Shown here piece after piece: positions 1 through 8,638 of a stretch of DNA of 64,000 nt. Position numbers and translations under genes: made by a program. The DNA comes from Nitrospirota bacterium (GTDB lineage Bacteria > Nitrospirota > Nitrospiria > SBBL01 > JAADHI01). Below the pieces are notes generated by a model. That model ran no database searches. It was given only the letters and a program-made list of their open reading frames with translations, and had not been told where the DNA came from. Position 1 is the first letter of the stretch. Each line of letters begins with the position of its first letter. The stretch spans positions 1 to 64,000 of the forward strand of contig JAJDBX010000006.1 in assembly GCA_029261135.1 (NCBI GenBank), written 5' to 3'.

Positions 1-31
1 ACCTCAATCTTTGAATACATTGAGGTCTTTT
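1..31 (+). terminator. intrinsic terminator of an upstream + strand gene
   Basis: ACCTCAAT-N10-ATTGAGGT perfect 8-bp stem followed by CTTTTAT. Confidence 0.6.
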
Positions 32-44
32 ATAACCAAAGACG

Positions 45-101
45 AAAACACTCTGCGATCAATTATAAAGCACCCATGGTATTTGAGAAACAGAGTGTTT
101 T
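45..101 (-). terminator. possible (bi)directional terminator downstream of hemW
   Basis: AAAACACTCTG (45-55) / CAGAGTGTTTT (91-101) perfect 11-bp inverted repeat with T-tract on both strands. Confidence 0.45.
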
Positions 102-150
102 AGCTTAACATGGTGTCCGTGAAAACAGGGGAAGGTCAGAAGTCCATCCT

Positions 151-1272
151 TTAAAGATAGGCTATGGCTACTTCATCTGCCAGATGTATTCCAATGGGGG
201 TTAATTGAATGCGTCCCGCTTTTTTTTGCAGCAAGTTTTTTTTGATGAGATGATTGGTTGTTTTGACGAATTCAGGATTGTTTTCGATGTCTCTAAAAGG
301 AATGCCTTCGGTTTTCCTTAAACCAAAAATGACATGGTCTATTTCTACTTGTCGGGTGTCCATGTCTTCGACTTCGATGCAAGGAGATAAGCCCGCTCCT
401 ATTTTTTCAATATAAGACGGAATGTCATGGGTATTCTCCCGCCGCTCTCCATTAAAATAGGAGTGGGCGGCCAGTCCAAGAGATAGGACATCGTTTTGAT
501 TCCAATAAAAAAGGTTGTGGCGGCAAGCATGATCCGGTAAGGAAAAATTTGAAATCTCGTAGTGCACATAACCTGCATTTCGCAATACCGCACGAGCGAT
601 CTCGTAACATTCAATTTGCGTCTCTTCGGAAGGGAGGGAAATTTGTCCTGCTTTTTCTTGTTTGGCAAAAAGTGTTCCTGCTTCGATGGAGAGACCATAA
701 ATTGAGATGTGATCGGGTGAAAGGGCGATGGCATGTTCTAGGTTTTGAACCCAATCTTCCGGGCTTCGCTCTGGCAAGCCATAAATCAAATCGATGGCGA
801 TGTTGGTAAAACCGGCAGCCCGTGCAGCATAAAATCCCTCATCGGCTTCTTTTGCCGTGTGATGTCTTCCCAATCGCTTTAAATCCTTATCCGAAAAAGA
901 CTGGATACCTAAAGAGAGTCGATTGATCCCGCCTTTTAAGAACTGTAAAAGATTATTTTGATTGACCGTTGCGGGGTGGGCTTCGAGTGTGATTTCCGCA
1001 TCATCGCTGATCTGAAACTGCTCCCGGCAACGGAGGATGAGATCAGCCAAGATTTCACTTGAATAAAGGCTGGGGGTTCCCCCTCCGAAATAAAGAGTGG
1101 TGAAGTGGTGGTCTTTAAGTCCGGAATGGCCGGCGTATTGTTTGATCTCCTGATGGAGAGCATTCAGGTATTGCATTGCCCAGCGAGAACGAAAACCTTC
1201 AACATGAAAATCGCAAAAAGCACAACGGGCGATACAGAAGGGCATGTCGATATAGAGTCCCGTTTCCTTCAT
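151..1272 (-). CDS. hemW: radical SAM heme chaperone HemW-like (coproporphyrinogen III oxidase-like)
   Basis: CIARCAFCDF (CxxxCxxC), YFGGGTPS, RLSLGIQSF, DLIYGLPE, HYEISNF motifs. Confidence 0.93.
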   Translation of the reverse strand: MKETGLYIDMPFCIARCAFCDFHVEGFRSRWAMQYLNALHQEIKQYAGHSGLKDHHFTTLYFGGGTPSLYSSEILADLILRCREQFQISDDAEITLEAHPATVNQNNLLQFLKGGINRLSLGIQSFSDKDLKRLGRHHTAKEADEGFYAARAAGFTNIAIDLIYGLPERSPEDWVQNLEHAIALSPDHISIYGLSIEAGTLFAKQEKAGQISLPSEETQIECYEIARAVLRNAGYVHYEISNFSLPDHACRHNLFYWNQNDVLSLGLAAHSYFNGERRENTHDIPSYIEKIGAGLSPCIEVEDMDTRQVEIDHVIFGLRKTEGIPFRDIENNPEFVKTTNHLIKKNLLQKKAGRIQLTPIGIHLADEVAIAYL

Positions 1273-1958
1273 GATTGATCCGATTCGCTTGTGGTAAATG
1301 AGGAGAGAATTTTAAAAGTTGCATGAGCGATATCTTCATTGGGAGTATTAAGATACTCTAGATGTTCCTTTAAAAAAGAAAGATCTTGTGGTCGGTCGAT
1401 ATCATACCAAAACGGCAATAGATGGAATGGGATCTTTTCTGTATTCAATTTTTCAAGGGTCTGGGTCAGCACCGTTTCTGTCCCCCAGGCAAAACCTGAA
1501 AATAGGGTAGGGATTACAGTGATGCCCCCAATCAAATAATACCCACCATCTAAACTGGGGCCGAGAACCACATCATTTTTAGAAAGAGCCTCAAAAGCAT
1601 CAGCGATAAACTGAGCCGGTAATGTCGGTGAATCACTGCCGATGATAACGACCTTTTTGAATCCCTTTTTCAATCCCCATTGAAGCGAATTTTTCATGCC
1701 TTCGCCCAAATCTTTTCCTTCTTGTTGAATTAATTCAAGGGAATGCTGTGTTTTGCACGCTTGAAAAAAAGGATGATCCGTTGTCGGTCTACAGGCGATT
1801 ACACGTTCAATATTTTTAATTTCCGTGGTTTGGAGTAGATCTTCTAAAAAGGCTTTTTGGAGTTCTGCCGCCTGGGTTTTTGAAAGAAAAGGGGAGAGGC
1901 GGGTTTTGACGGCCCCAGGCTCGGGAGCCTTGGCAAAAATGATCAGGAGATTCGACAT
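1269..1958 (-). CDS. DUF2064 / TIGR04282-type glycosyltransferase
   Basis: MSNLLIIFAKAPEPGAVKTRL, IIGSDSPTLP, GPSLDGGYYLIG motifs; 4-nt overlap with hemW start. Confidence 0.85.
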   Translation of the reverse strand: MSNLLIIFAKAPEPGAVKTRLSPFLSKTQAAELQKAFLEDLLQTTEIKNIERVIACRPTTDHPFFQACKTQHSLELIQQEGKDLGEGMKNSLQWGLKKGFKKVVIIGSDSPTLPAQFIADAFEALSKNDVVLGPSLDGGYYLIGGITVIPTLFSGFAWGTETVLTQTLEKLNTEKIPFHLLPFWYDIDRPQDLSFLKEHLEYLNTPNEDIAHATFKILSSFTTSESDQS

Positions 1959-2041
1959 AAACAACACTATTTAGGGCTGAGGGTGTAATTATCGTCTTTT
2001 GTGCTGAGCGGGTCAAGGTTGTTGAAGTCTCTAAAAAAAAT

Positions 2042-2070
2042 TTGACAAGGTTTGTCATTATCGCTAGAAT
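2042..2070 (+). promoter_or_regulatory. sigma70-like promoter
   Basis: TTGACA-N17-TAGAAT. Confidence 0.6.
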
Positions 2071-2081
2071 GTTTTTATTGA

Positions 2082-2102
2082 TATTGATAATGATTATCAA
2101 TA
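2082..2102. promoter_or_regulatory. Fur box
   Basis: TATTGATAATGATTATCAATA: perfect 10-1-10 palindrome containing the Fur core TGATAATnATTATCA, directly downstream of the promoter. Confidence 0.88.
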
Positions 2103-2236
2103 ATTTTCCAAGCAAGTGGGTGGATGTGAAAAACCGATCCCCGAAAATAAGTGGCCAGAGATCCATGGAGAACCCGCGCCAGAAATATTAACATGAAACA
2201 ATACTTCAAAACGAGAATGAGAGGAGATAGTTCAAG

Positions 2237-3358
2237 ATGAAGAAAGGATTAATTTTGGCCCTGTTTTTCACTGTCACCATGGTCTTTGCAATGAAGGGAT
2301 GGGCAATGGAAATGGAAACCGAGTCCGCCGAAGGCGGGACTTCCAAACTAGATATGCACGGATACGGTGAACTGCACTACAATATTCCGCGTGATGGGGG
2401 CAACTCAAACATGGATTTGCATCGCATGGTGTGGGGTGTGAGTTATGAGTTTAGCGACCGGATTAGCCTACACACGGAGGTTGATTTTGAGCACTCGGCG
2501 CAGGCAATGGAACTTGAGTTTGCTTACGTCGATTTTTTGATGAATCCTGCGGTTAATGTCCGTGCCGGCTTGATGTTGATGCCGGTTGGCCCATTGAATG
2601 AGTATCACGAGCCAGTGCTGTTTTACAGCGTTGAACGACCGACGGTTCAAAAGGTGATTATTCCGACAACCTGGCAAGAAGGGGGCGCAGGCATCTTTGG
2701 TTCGCCGGTGGAAGGTTTGCAGTATCGTATTTATATGGTCTCCGGTTTAGCGGGAGAAGGCTTTCGTGCAAAAGACGGTTTGCGAAAAGGACGTGGAAAG
2801 GGAGATGGCGGAGAAAAAAACCCCCAGACCGGAGAAAAACTGGCCATCGTGGCCCGTCTAGAATATACGCCCGCTGCAGGATATGATCTGGGTGCGTCTT
2901 ATTACAATGGCAAAGTGGATCAAGTGAATAATATTGCCGGAGATCCTTCTGTTACCATTATGGAAGGGGATATTCGTATGCGCATGTCGGGACTTGATTT
3001 TCAGGCACTTTATGCCAAGGTGGATATTGACGATGCCAATCAGATCAACGCCGCTTTTTCAAAAAACATTGCGGAGGAAATGGTGGGATGGTATGTCGAG
3101 CTGGCCTATCATCTCGGTCATTTATTGCAAACGGAATGGGATCTGGTTCCTTTTTACCGAATAGAAGAGGCGAATACGCAGGATGTCATGCCTGCTGGGA
3201 CAACGGCAGACTTGCAGTATGATCAGGAAATCACGACCTATGGTCTTGCTTTTTTTCCCGATCCCCAAGTCGCCATTAAGGTGGATTTTCAAAACGTCGA
3301 GGATGCAGCGGGTGGAGACAAGGATCAATATGATCTCGCCGTCGCCTACATGTTCTAA
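2237..3358 (+). CDS. outer-membrane porin-like beta-barrel protein
   Basis: signal peptide, alternating beta-strand pattern, C-terminal aromatic (AVAYMF). Confidence 0.75.
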   Translation: MKKGLILALFFTVTMVFAMKGWAMEMETESAEGGTSKLDMHGYGELHYNIPRDGGNSNMDLHRMVWGVSYEFSDRISLHTEVDFEHSAQAMELEFAYVDFLMNPAVNVRAGLMLMPVGPLNEYHEPVLFYSVERPTVQKVIIPTTWQEGGAGIFGSPVEGLQYRIYMVSGLAGEGFRAKDGLRKGRGKGDGGEKNPQTGEKLAIVARLEYTPAAGYDLGASYYNGKVDQVNNIAGDPSVTIMEGDIRMRMSGLDFQALYAKVDIDDANQINAAFSKNIAEEMVGWYVELAYHLGHLLQTEWDLVPFYRIEEANTQDVMPAGTTADLQYDQEITTYGLAFFPDPQVAIKVDFQNVEDAAGGDKDQYDLAVAYMF

Positions 3359-3377
3359 AGACTGGGATGCGCTGATC

Positions 3378-3548
3378 ATGCGAAAAAAAATTGTACCCAA
3401 TACCTTGGATCTGAAATCGGATGAAACAGAAGTTCGTTGCTTCTGTGGGAGTCTGATCGCCCGTATTTGTGAAACGGGGGTGGAATTGAAATGCAGGCGC
3501 TGCAAACGCTTTCACCTCATCCCCATCCTTTCGGAGAAAAATCAATAA
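3378..3548 (+). CDS. Com-like small zinc-finger protein
   Basis: MRKKIVPNTLDLKSDETEVRCFCGSLIARICETGVELKCRRCKRFHLI: CxC..CxxC layout resembling Mu Com family. Confidence 0.6.
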   Translation: MRKKIVPNTLDLKSDETEVRCFCGSLIARICETGVELKCRRCKRFHLIPILSEKNQ

Positions 3549-3569
3549 ACGAAAGAGCGTTCAAAAAAA

Positions 3570-3640
3570 AGGGCGTGATGGTGAAAATAACTCGCCATCA
3601 CGTCAGGAAAGCGGCTAGAGGTCTTTTTACCCCACGCCCT
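3570..3640 (+). other. intergenic region with two mutually exclusive hairpins
   Basis: CGTGATGG (3574-3581)/CCATCACG (3595-3602) versus AGGGCGTG (3570-3577)/CACGCCCT (3633-3640) share one strand. Confidence 0.4.
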
Positions 3641-3711
3641 AAGCCGAATGGTTCCGGGCATAGGACTCATGTGCTGATCCTCTGTCTGGACGATTTTTAT
3701 GGAGGGGAGTT

Positions 3712-3996
3712 ATGTTTAAAAAGTCTTGCAGGAAAGAGATCTTGGTGTCTACGCCGTATGGCACGATTTGCCGATGCCCTTGCGGCACTTTTTATGTCCG
3801 TATGGGGGAGATGAACATTTGTTTTCCTACTTATGAATTTGAAGAATTGGCGCGGCTTTTTAAACTGTCTCTCGGCATGATTTCGGCAGAAAAATTGGCC
3901 GAAACCGAATCCAATCCATTTTGGAAAAAAGCTGGGAGAAAGCGAGCGCGTGGGGAGAGCACAGGCATTTTTTATGTAAAAGGAGTGAGTGTATGA
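3712..3996 (+). CDS. small Cys-rich hypothetical protein
   Basis: ICRCPCGTFYVRMGEMNICFPTYEFEELARLF; ATGA overlap with next ORF. Confidence 0.65.
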   Translation: MFKKSCRKEILVSTPYGTICRCPCGTFYVRMGEMNICFPTYEFEELARLFKLSLGMISAEKLAETESNPFWKKAGRKRARGESTGIFYVKGVSV

Positions 3997-4286
3997 AAAA
4001 GCAGGAAAATAAATCTCCGGTGATATTGGCACAGTCTGATTTCGGAAAAGTGCATACTTGCCGTTGTGGTGGATACCACGTGAGCTGTCAGCAGACGACA
4101 TTGCATTTCTCCAAGGAAGGATTCAATGCCCTGAGGGATTTGTTGGTGCAGGCGCAACAGCGCGAACACGAAGCGTGTCTCTCCCCTCAAAAAAAACAAG
4201 GCGGCAGAGATGTCGGAACAGGGAAGCGGAGGGGTTTATATCTTGTTTATGATGAGGGCCACCGGGAAGCTGAGGAGGGGTCATGA
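3993..4286 (+). CDS. small Cys-rich hypothetical protein, apparent paralogue of the preceding ORF
   Basis: HTCRCGGYHVSCQQTTLHFSKEGFNALRDLL aligns with preceding protein; ATGA overlap with 4283 CDS. Confidence 0.65.
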   Translation: MKKQENKSPVILAQSDFGKVHTCRCGGYHVSCQQTTLHFSKEGFNALRDLLVQAQQREHEACLSPQKKQGGRDVGTGKRRGLYLVYDEGHREAEEGS

Positions 4287-4774
4287 CACCGTTTATGAAA
4301 CGATGCTGCCCGATGGTTGTCAATATACAAAGGATTCCTCTTCTGGTAGTAGGGTTTTTGTTGTTGATGATTTCATTCATGCCAGCCGATGCCGGGAGTC
4401 AGGAGCCGGTTGCTTCCGGGATTATACAGGTGGAACTGAGAGAATGGGAGATCCTGGTTGACGAAACGATCTTGAAACCGGGGAAGGTGACTTTTTATGC
4501 GGAAAATCAGGGCAGCTTCATGCATGAGATGGTGGTGATTCGAACCACGCTTTCTGCAGATGCCTTCGAGGTGGCAGGGAGCAGAGTGCAAGAAGAAGTC
4601 ATTGGCACGGTGAGGGGTGAGATCGAAGGATTGCCTGCCGGAAAGTTAGGGGAAATCACCCTAGATCTTCCCGAAGGACATTATGTCCTTTTCTGTAATA
4701 ACCGGGAAAAGGGTCATGCCGAAGGGCATTATCAAAAAGGGATGCGTGTCTCTTTCAAGGTGGGCTCTCCCTGA
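4283..4774 (+). CDS. secreted cupredoxin-like protein
   Basis: hydrophobic N-terminal signal; MHEMVV ... YVLFCNNREKGHAEGHYQKGM has His/Cys/His/Met cupredoxin-like ligand pattern. Confidence 0.75.
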   Translation: MTPFMKRCCPMVVNIQRIPLLVVGFLLLMISFMPADAGSQEPVASGIIQVELREWEILVDETILKPGKVTFYAENQGSFMHEMVVIRTTLSADAFEVAGSRVQEEVIGTVRGEIEGLPAGKLGEITLDLPEGHYVLFCNNREKGHAEGHYQKGMRVSFKVGSP

Positions 4775-4788
4775 AAAAATCATATTCT

Positions 4789-6324
4789 ATGAAGGTTCAA
4801 ACGCAGAAAAGATTCCGGATTTTGATGGGTGCGCCTTTTGAAATCATCGCCACAGGAGAGGCAGACCACTGTTCTGAAGCAATTGAAGCGGCCTTTCAAG
4901 AAGCTGCCCGGATTGAAGGCCTTTTTACGATTTATCAGCCGGAGGCCGCGCTCGCCCGCTTCAACCGTGCTGACAAAAAAGACCCTACTTTTTTAGAGCG
5001 GGAAGTCCTTGAGGTGCTTGCTGAGGCTGTCCGTTACGCGGGAAAAAGCGGCGGGGCCTTTGATCCGGCGGCGGGCCGTCTGGTGGATCTTTGGGGCTTT
5101 GGCCCCGGCGGTGAGGTGAAGCGCCAGCCCTCAAAGTTATCGGTGGCGAGAACGCTTCAATCGTCTGGATATACATATTTAAACATTGATCTCGAATCAG
5201 GCTGTGTAAGATCTTCTTGTGAGAGCCTTCATCTCAACCTGGGAGGAATTGCAAAAGGCTATGCCATCGACCGGGCCGTCTCGGTTTTAAAAAAATACAG
5301 CATTCAGAGAGGATGGGTCAGTTGTGGTAGCACACTCTATGGATTCGGCAAGCCTCATTGGCGGGTTGCCATTCAGCATCCCCGGGATGAAACAGCAGAA
5401 ATCGAAACCTTGAATTTCTCGGATTATGCCTTGGCTACATCGGGGGATTATGAACGTTGTTTTGTGGAACAAGGACGGCGCTACAGCCATCTCATTGATC
5501 CGAGAACGGGCTATCCGGTTTCTGGTATGGCAAGTGTAAGTGTGATTGCCAAAACCGCAATGGCAGCCGACGCCCTTTCGACCGCGGCCTTCGTTTTGGG
5601 AGTGGATCATGGACAAGGCCTTTTGGAGACCGAGCCGGGCGTGGCCGGATTTTTAATTTCGGAAGATAAAAAAGGTGCGCTACAGTTTCACCGGACGGCA
5701 GGATGGTCTTCGTTCTCCGTATCCTGTGCGCAGCCTGTTTTGAGCCGGAGACGTTTTCTGAAGACCGCGGGTATGATCGCTGTCGGACTGATGTTGCCTG
5801 GAGGGTTAATGAGACCCGAACGATCGGAGGCCGCAAAGATTCGTTTCACTACGGAAAAAGAGGCTCTGGCGCGGATGATCCCCGAAGCAGGTCATTTTGA
5901 GATTGAGTCGGTGCACTTGAACGACGATCAACTTTCAATCGCTCAGCAGATGGCTGGAAAGGGATTCCGAAAAAGGACCTATGATTTTTGGGTCGGTCGG
6001 AAGGGAGAGAAGGTGGCCGGTTATGCTCTCAAGTTGAATGTCGTTGGGAAAAAACAGCCGATTACTTTTTTAATCGGCATCGCGCCGGAAGGTACCGTCA
6101 AGGGGGTAGAAGTGTTAATATATCGAGAATCAAAGGGTTCAGAGGTGCGTTACCAACGGTTTATGAAACAATTTCATCAAAAAACAGCGGAAGACCCTTT
6201 ACGGCTGGGCCGTGACATTCGTCCCATAAGCGGGGCGACGCTTTCATCACGTGCTGCGGCTTACGCGGTTCGTAAGTCTTTGGGCCTTTTTGAAGTGGTG
6301 TACAAAGGAGCGGAGCCGTCTTGA
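4789..6324 (+). CDS. ApbE-type FAD:protein FMN transferase fused to a twin-arginine segment and an FMN-binding domain
   Basis: ApbE motifs (LNLGGIAKGYAID, SGDYERCF, YSHLIDPRTGYP, AMAADALSTAAFVLG); SRRRFLKTAGMIAVGLMLPGG; C-terminal DIRPISGATLSS flavinylation-type motif. Confidence 0.9.
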   Translation: MKVQTQKRFRILMGAPFEIIATGEADHCSEAIEAAFQEAARIEGLFTIYQPEAALARFNRADKKDPTFLEREVLEVLAEAVRYAGKSGGAFDPAAGRLVDLWGFGPGGEVKRQPSKLSVARTLQSSGYTYLNIDLESGCVRSSCESLHLNLGGIAKGYAIDRAVSVLKKYSIQRGWVSCGSTLYGFGKPHWRVAIQHPRDETAEIETLNFSDYALATSGDYERCFVEQGRRYSHLIDPRTGYPVSGMASVSVIAKTAMAADALSTAAFVLGVDHGQGLLETEPGVAGFLISEDKKGALQFHRTAGWSSFSVSCAQPVLSRRRFLKTAGMIAVGLMLPGGLMRPERSEAAKIRFTTEKEALARMIPEAGHFEIESVHLNDDQLSIAQQMAGKGFRKRTYDFWVGRKGEKVAGYALKLNVVGKKQPITFLIGIAPEGTVKGVEVLIYRESKGSEVRYQRFMKQFHQKTAEDPLRLGRDIRPISGATLSSRAAAYAVRKSLGLFEVVYKGAEPS

Positions 6325-6812
6325 AAAATTTTACACGCCGGGGGAATTGGCTTGATCAGGCCACAGTTGAAATTCGGGCCATTTATACCCTCTTTTTGGT
6401 CTTCGCCCTTATCGGGCATCTCACCTTCGTTTTGATGGTGGTGAGCAGGGTAGGGCCGGGTTATGAGAAAGTCGTTGAATATTACCTCGGAGGCGAGGGA
6501 GAAGATGAAATGACCTTCCCAAAAGAATTTCAAGAACTATTAGAGGTTACACATTTTCATGCCTATATCGAAGGGGTGGTTCTCCTGGTTTTGACGCACC
6601 TCTTTGTGGTTGTTCCGATTCCACAGGGTCTGAAACGGGCGATTATCGGCCTTGCCTTTGGCAGCACCTTGCTTGAGCTACTCTCTCCTTGGATGATCCG
6701 CTACCTCACACCCTACGCTGCTTTCGCACAGATGGCTGCCTGGATCGGCATGTGTGTCGGCTATTTCCCGCTGACGCTGATCCCAGTCTACTATATCTGG
6801 CGAAAAATTTAA
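6321..6812 (+). CDS. four-TM membrane protein with TM-adjacent histidines
   Basis: hydrophobic segments; GHLTF, THFHAY, THLFV; start overlaps preceding stop. Confidence 0.75.
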   Translation: MKNFTRRGNWLDQATVEIRAIYTLFLVFALIGHLTFVLMVVSRVGPGYEKVVEYYLGGEGEDEMTFPKEFQELLEVTHFHAYIEGVVLLVLTHLFVVVPIPQGLKRAIIGLAFGSTLLELLSPWMIRYLTPYAAFAQMAAWIGMCVGYFPLTLIPVYYIWRKI

Positions 6813-6920
6813 AAGTCATGATTCATCCCACCTGTACTTTTCTCCGTGGGTACATGTTGTCGGTTTTGTCCTTTATTGAGAAAAGAATTGAAAAACCTTC
6901 TCTCATTGCCTATCCTTCTT

Positions 6921-6945
6921 GATGATTATGATAATGAGTTGCAAT
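6921..6945. promoter_or_regulatory. degenerate Fur-box-like site upstream of fur
   Basis: GATGATTATGATAATGAGTTGC contains NATWAT-like hexamers. Confidence 0.4.
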
Positions 6946-6989
6946 TCCCTTTGCTTTCCGTTCTTGGAAAGCACGCGAAGAGAAAGCCG

Positions 6990-7430
6990 ATGATGAAAGA
7001 AGAAGAACTTCTAAAAAGCCATATCTCAAAACATAACCTGAAAGTGACAAAAGAGCGGTCTTTGGTCTTACGGGTCTTTTTGGATTCGGAGCCGCATATC
7101 ACGGCGGAGGAACTTTATCGAAAGATGAAGAATGACGGATCCTCAATCGGTTTGGCGACGATCTATCGCACATTGAACCTTTTTTGTGAAAGCGGACTGG
7201 CCGAACAGCGTCAGTTTGGGGATGGTCAAGCCCGCTACGAATTGGTCTACAACGTGAAGCATCATGATCATCTCATCTGTAAACAATGCAGCCGCATTAT
7301 TGAGTTTGAAAATCAGGAAATTGAAGCGTTGCAAGAAAAGGTGGCCAAAAAAAACAATTTTAAGATTTTTAGCCACAAGCTTGAATTGTATGGCATTTGT
7401 GGTAATTGCTCCGAAAAAAATGATCAGTAA
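6990..7430 (+). CDS. fur: Fur family transcriptional regulator
   Basis: HITAEELYRKM, SIGLATIYRTLNLF, HHDHLICKQCSRIIEFEN, GICGNC. Confidence 0.92.
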   Translation: MMKEEELLKSHISKHNLKVTKERSLVLRVFLDSEPHITAEELYRKMKNDGSSIGLATIYRTLNLFCESGLAEQRQFGDGQARYELVYNVKHHDHLICKQCSRIIEFENQEIEALQEKVAKKNNFKIFSHKLELYGICGNCSEKNDQ

Positions 7431-7459
7431 ACAACAACCCTAAGAAAGGATTTGATCCA

Positions 7460-8632
7460 GTGAAAATATTGTCAGAATACATGCAATTTATTCTTTCTAT
7501 GATTGATGCGAGTGGAAGAAACAAGTTGTATCTAGCTATGGCGATTGGTGTTTCAGTGACCGCTCTCAGTACAGGATCTACGGCACTGGCAAAAGACAGC
7601 GTCTTGTCTCTTCGAAATTCAAAGTTTGAAATTGGGGGAGAGCTGGAACTTGAGATTGTCGATTCTCAATCCAATAATGACGCTGAAAATAATCCCAATC
7701 CCAGAATGTCTCTTGATAAGATTGTGATTACCCCAAAAGTACAAGTTGCTCCAGATATTTTGTTTAAAGCAGATATCGAGTTTGGCCCTGATAAAGCAGT
7801 CAAATTGGACGAAGCCTGGGTGAAGTTCTCTGGTTTTCCAATGAATGCCTGGGTGACATTGGGACAAGAAGATCCTTTTATTCATGTGAGCCGAAAAACA
7901 GAATCCTATCCGATATTAGGACATGCATTCTGGCAGGATGAAGATTTGGGTGTTTTTATGGGTGGAGATGCAGGCCCACTTTATTGGCGCCTCTCTGCGA
8001 CCAATGGTCGACGTTTAAAAGACCGTCAAATTGGTGAGGATAGCACTTATAAAATCACGACCGATGATGACGATAATGGTGAGCCCAATGCCAATAAACA
8101 GATTGGTATTGGCTTAGGGGTGAATCATCGCTTCAAAGAAGGGCACAAGGTTGACATATTGCCTTTCTGGTATACTTCAGATTTGACGATGCTTGATATC
8201 ACTTATTTGAACGGCATTAGTGGGTACGGTGCCTTACCTACTAGCGCAAGCAATAACGATCAGACACGTTATGGTGTGAATTTGGATTACGTTTTAAGGC
8301 AATTTTCTTTTTTTGCACAATATATGATGGCTGAAGATGGTGTGATGGATCGTGATGGTTGGTACGTGCAACCGTCATACAAGCATAAACTCGGCATGAA
8401 CCGACTCCAGTCCGTTGAATTTTTACTGCGTTATGAACAATATAATGTAGATTTAACAAATGTAGCCACGGATTCCAGGACTTGGGATCGACAAACCACA
8501 ACCCTCGCGCTTGTCTCTGAAATCGTCAAAGGGCTTAAAGTCAAAACAGAGTACTACATCAACGATGAAGATACGGGCGGGGCAGAGGTGGATAACAATG
8601 AACTTCTCTTGCAGCTTGAAGTGAAGTTTTAA
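7460..8632 (+). CDS. outer-membrane porin (phosphate-selective porin O/P-like)
   Basis: signal region, GGELELEIVD, repeated beta-strands, C-terminal LLLQLEVKF. Confidence 0.78.
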   Translation: MKILSEYMQFILSMIDASGRNKLYLAMAIGVSVTALSTGSTALAKDSVLSLRNSKFEIGGELELEIVDSQSNNDAENNPNPRMSLDKIVITPKVQVAPDILFKADIEFGPDKAVKLDEAWVKFSGFPMNAWVTLGQEDPFIHVSRKTESYPILGHAFWQDEDLGVFMGGDAGPLYWRLSATNGRRLKDRQIGEDSTYKITTDDDDNGEPNANKQIGIGLGVNHRFKEGHKVDILPFWYTSDLTMLDITYLNGISGYGALPTSASNNDQTRYGVNLDYVLRQFSFFAQYMMAEDGVMDRDGWYVQPSYKHKLGMNRLQSVEFLLRYEQYNVDLTNVATDSRTWDRQTTTLALVSEIVKGLKVKTEYYINDEDTGGAEVDNNELLLQLEVKF

Positions 8633-8638
8633 TTCTCT

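Noticed and set aside
3378-3548. Com-like protein as evidence of a Mu prophage
   Set aside because: No other Mu-like genes nearby; the Com-like fold occurs outside phages.
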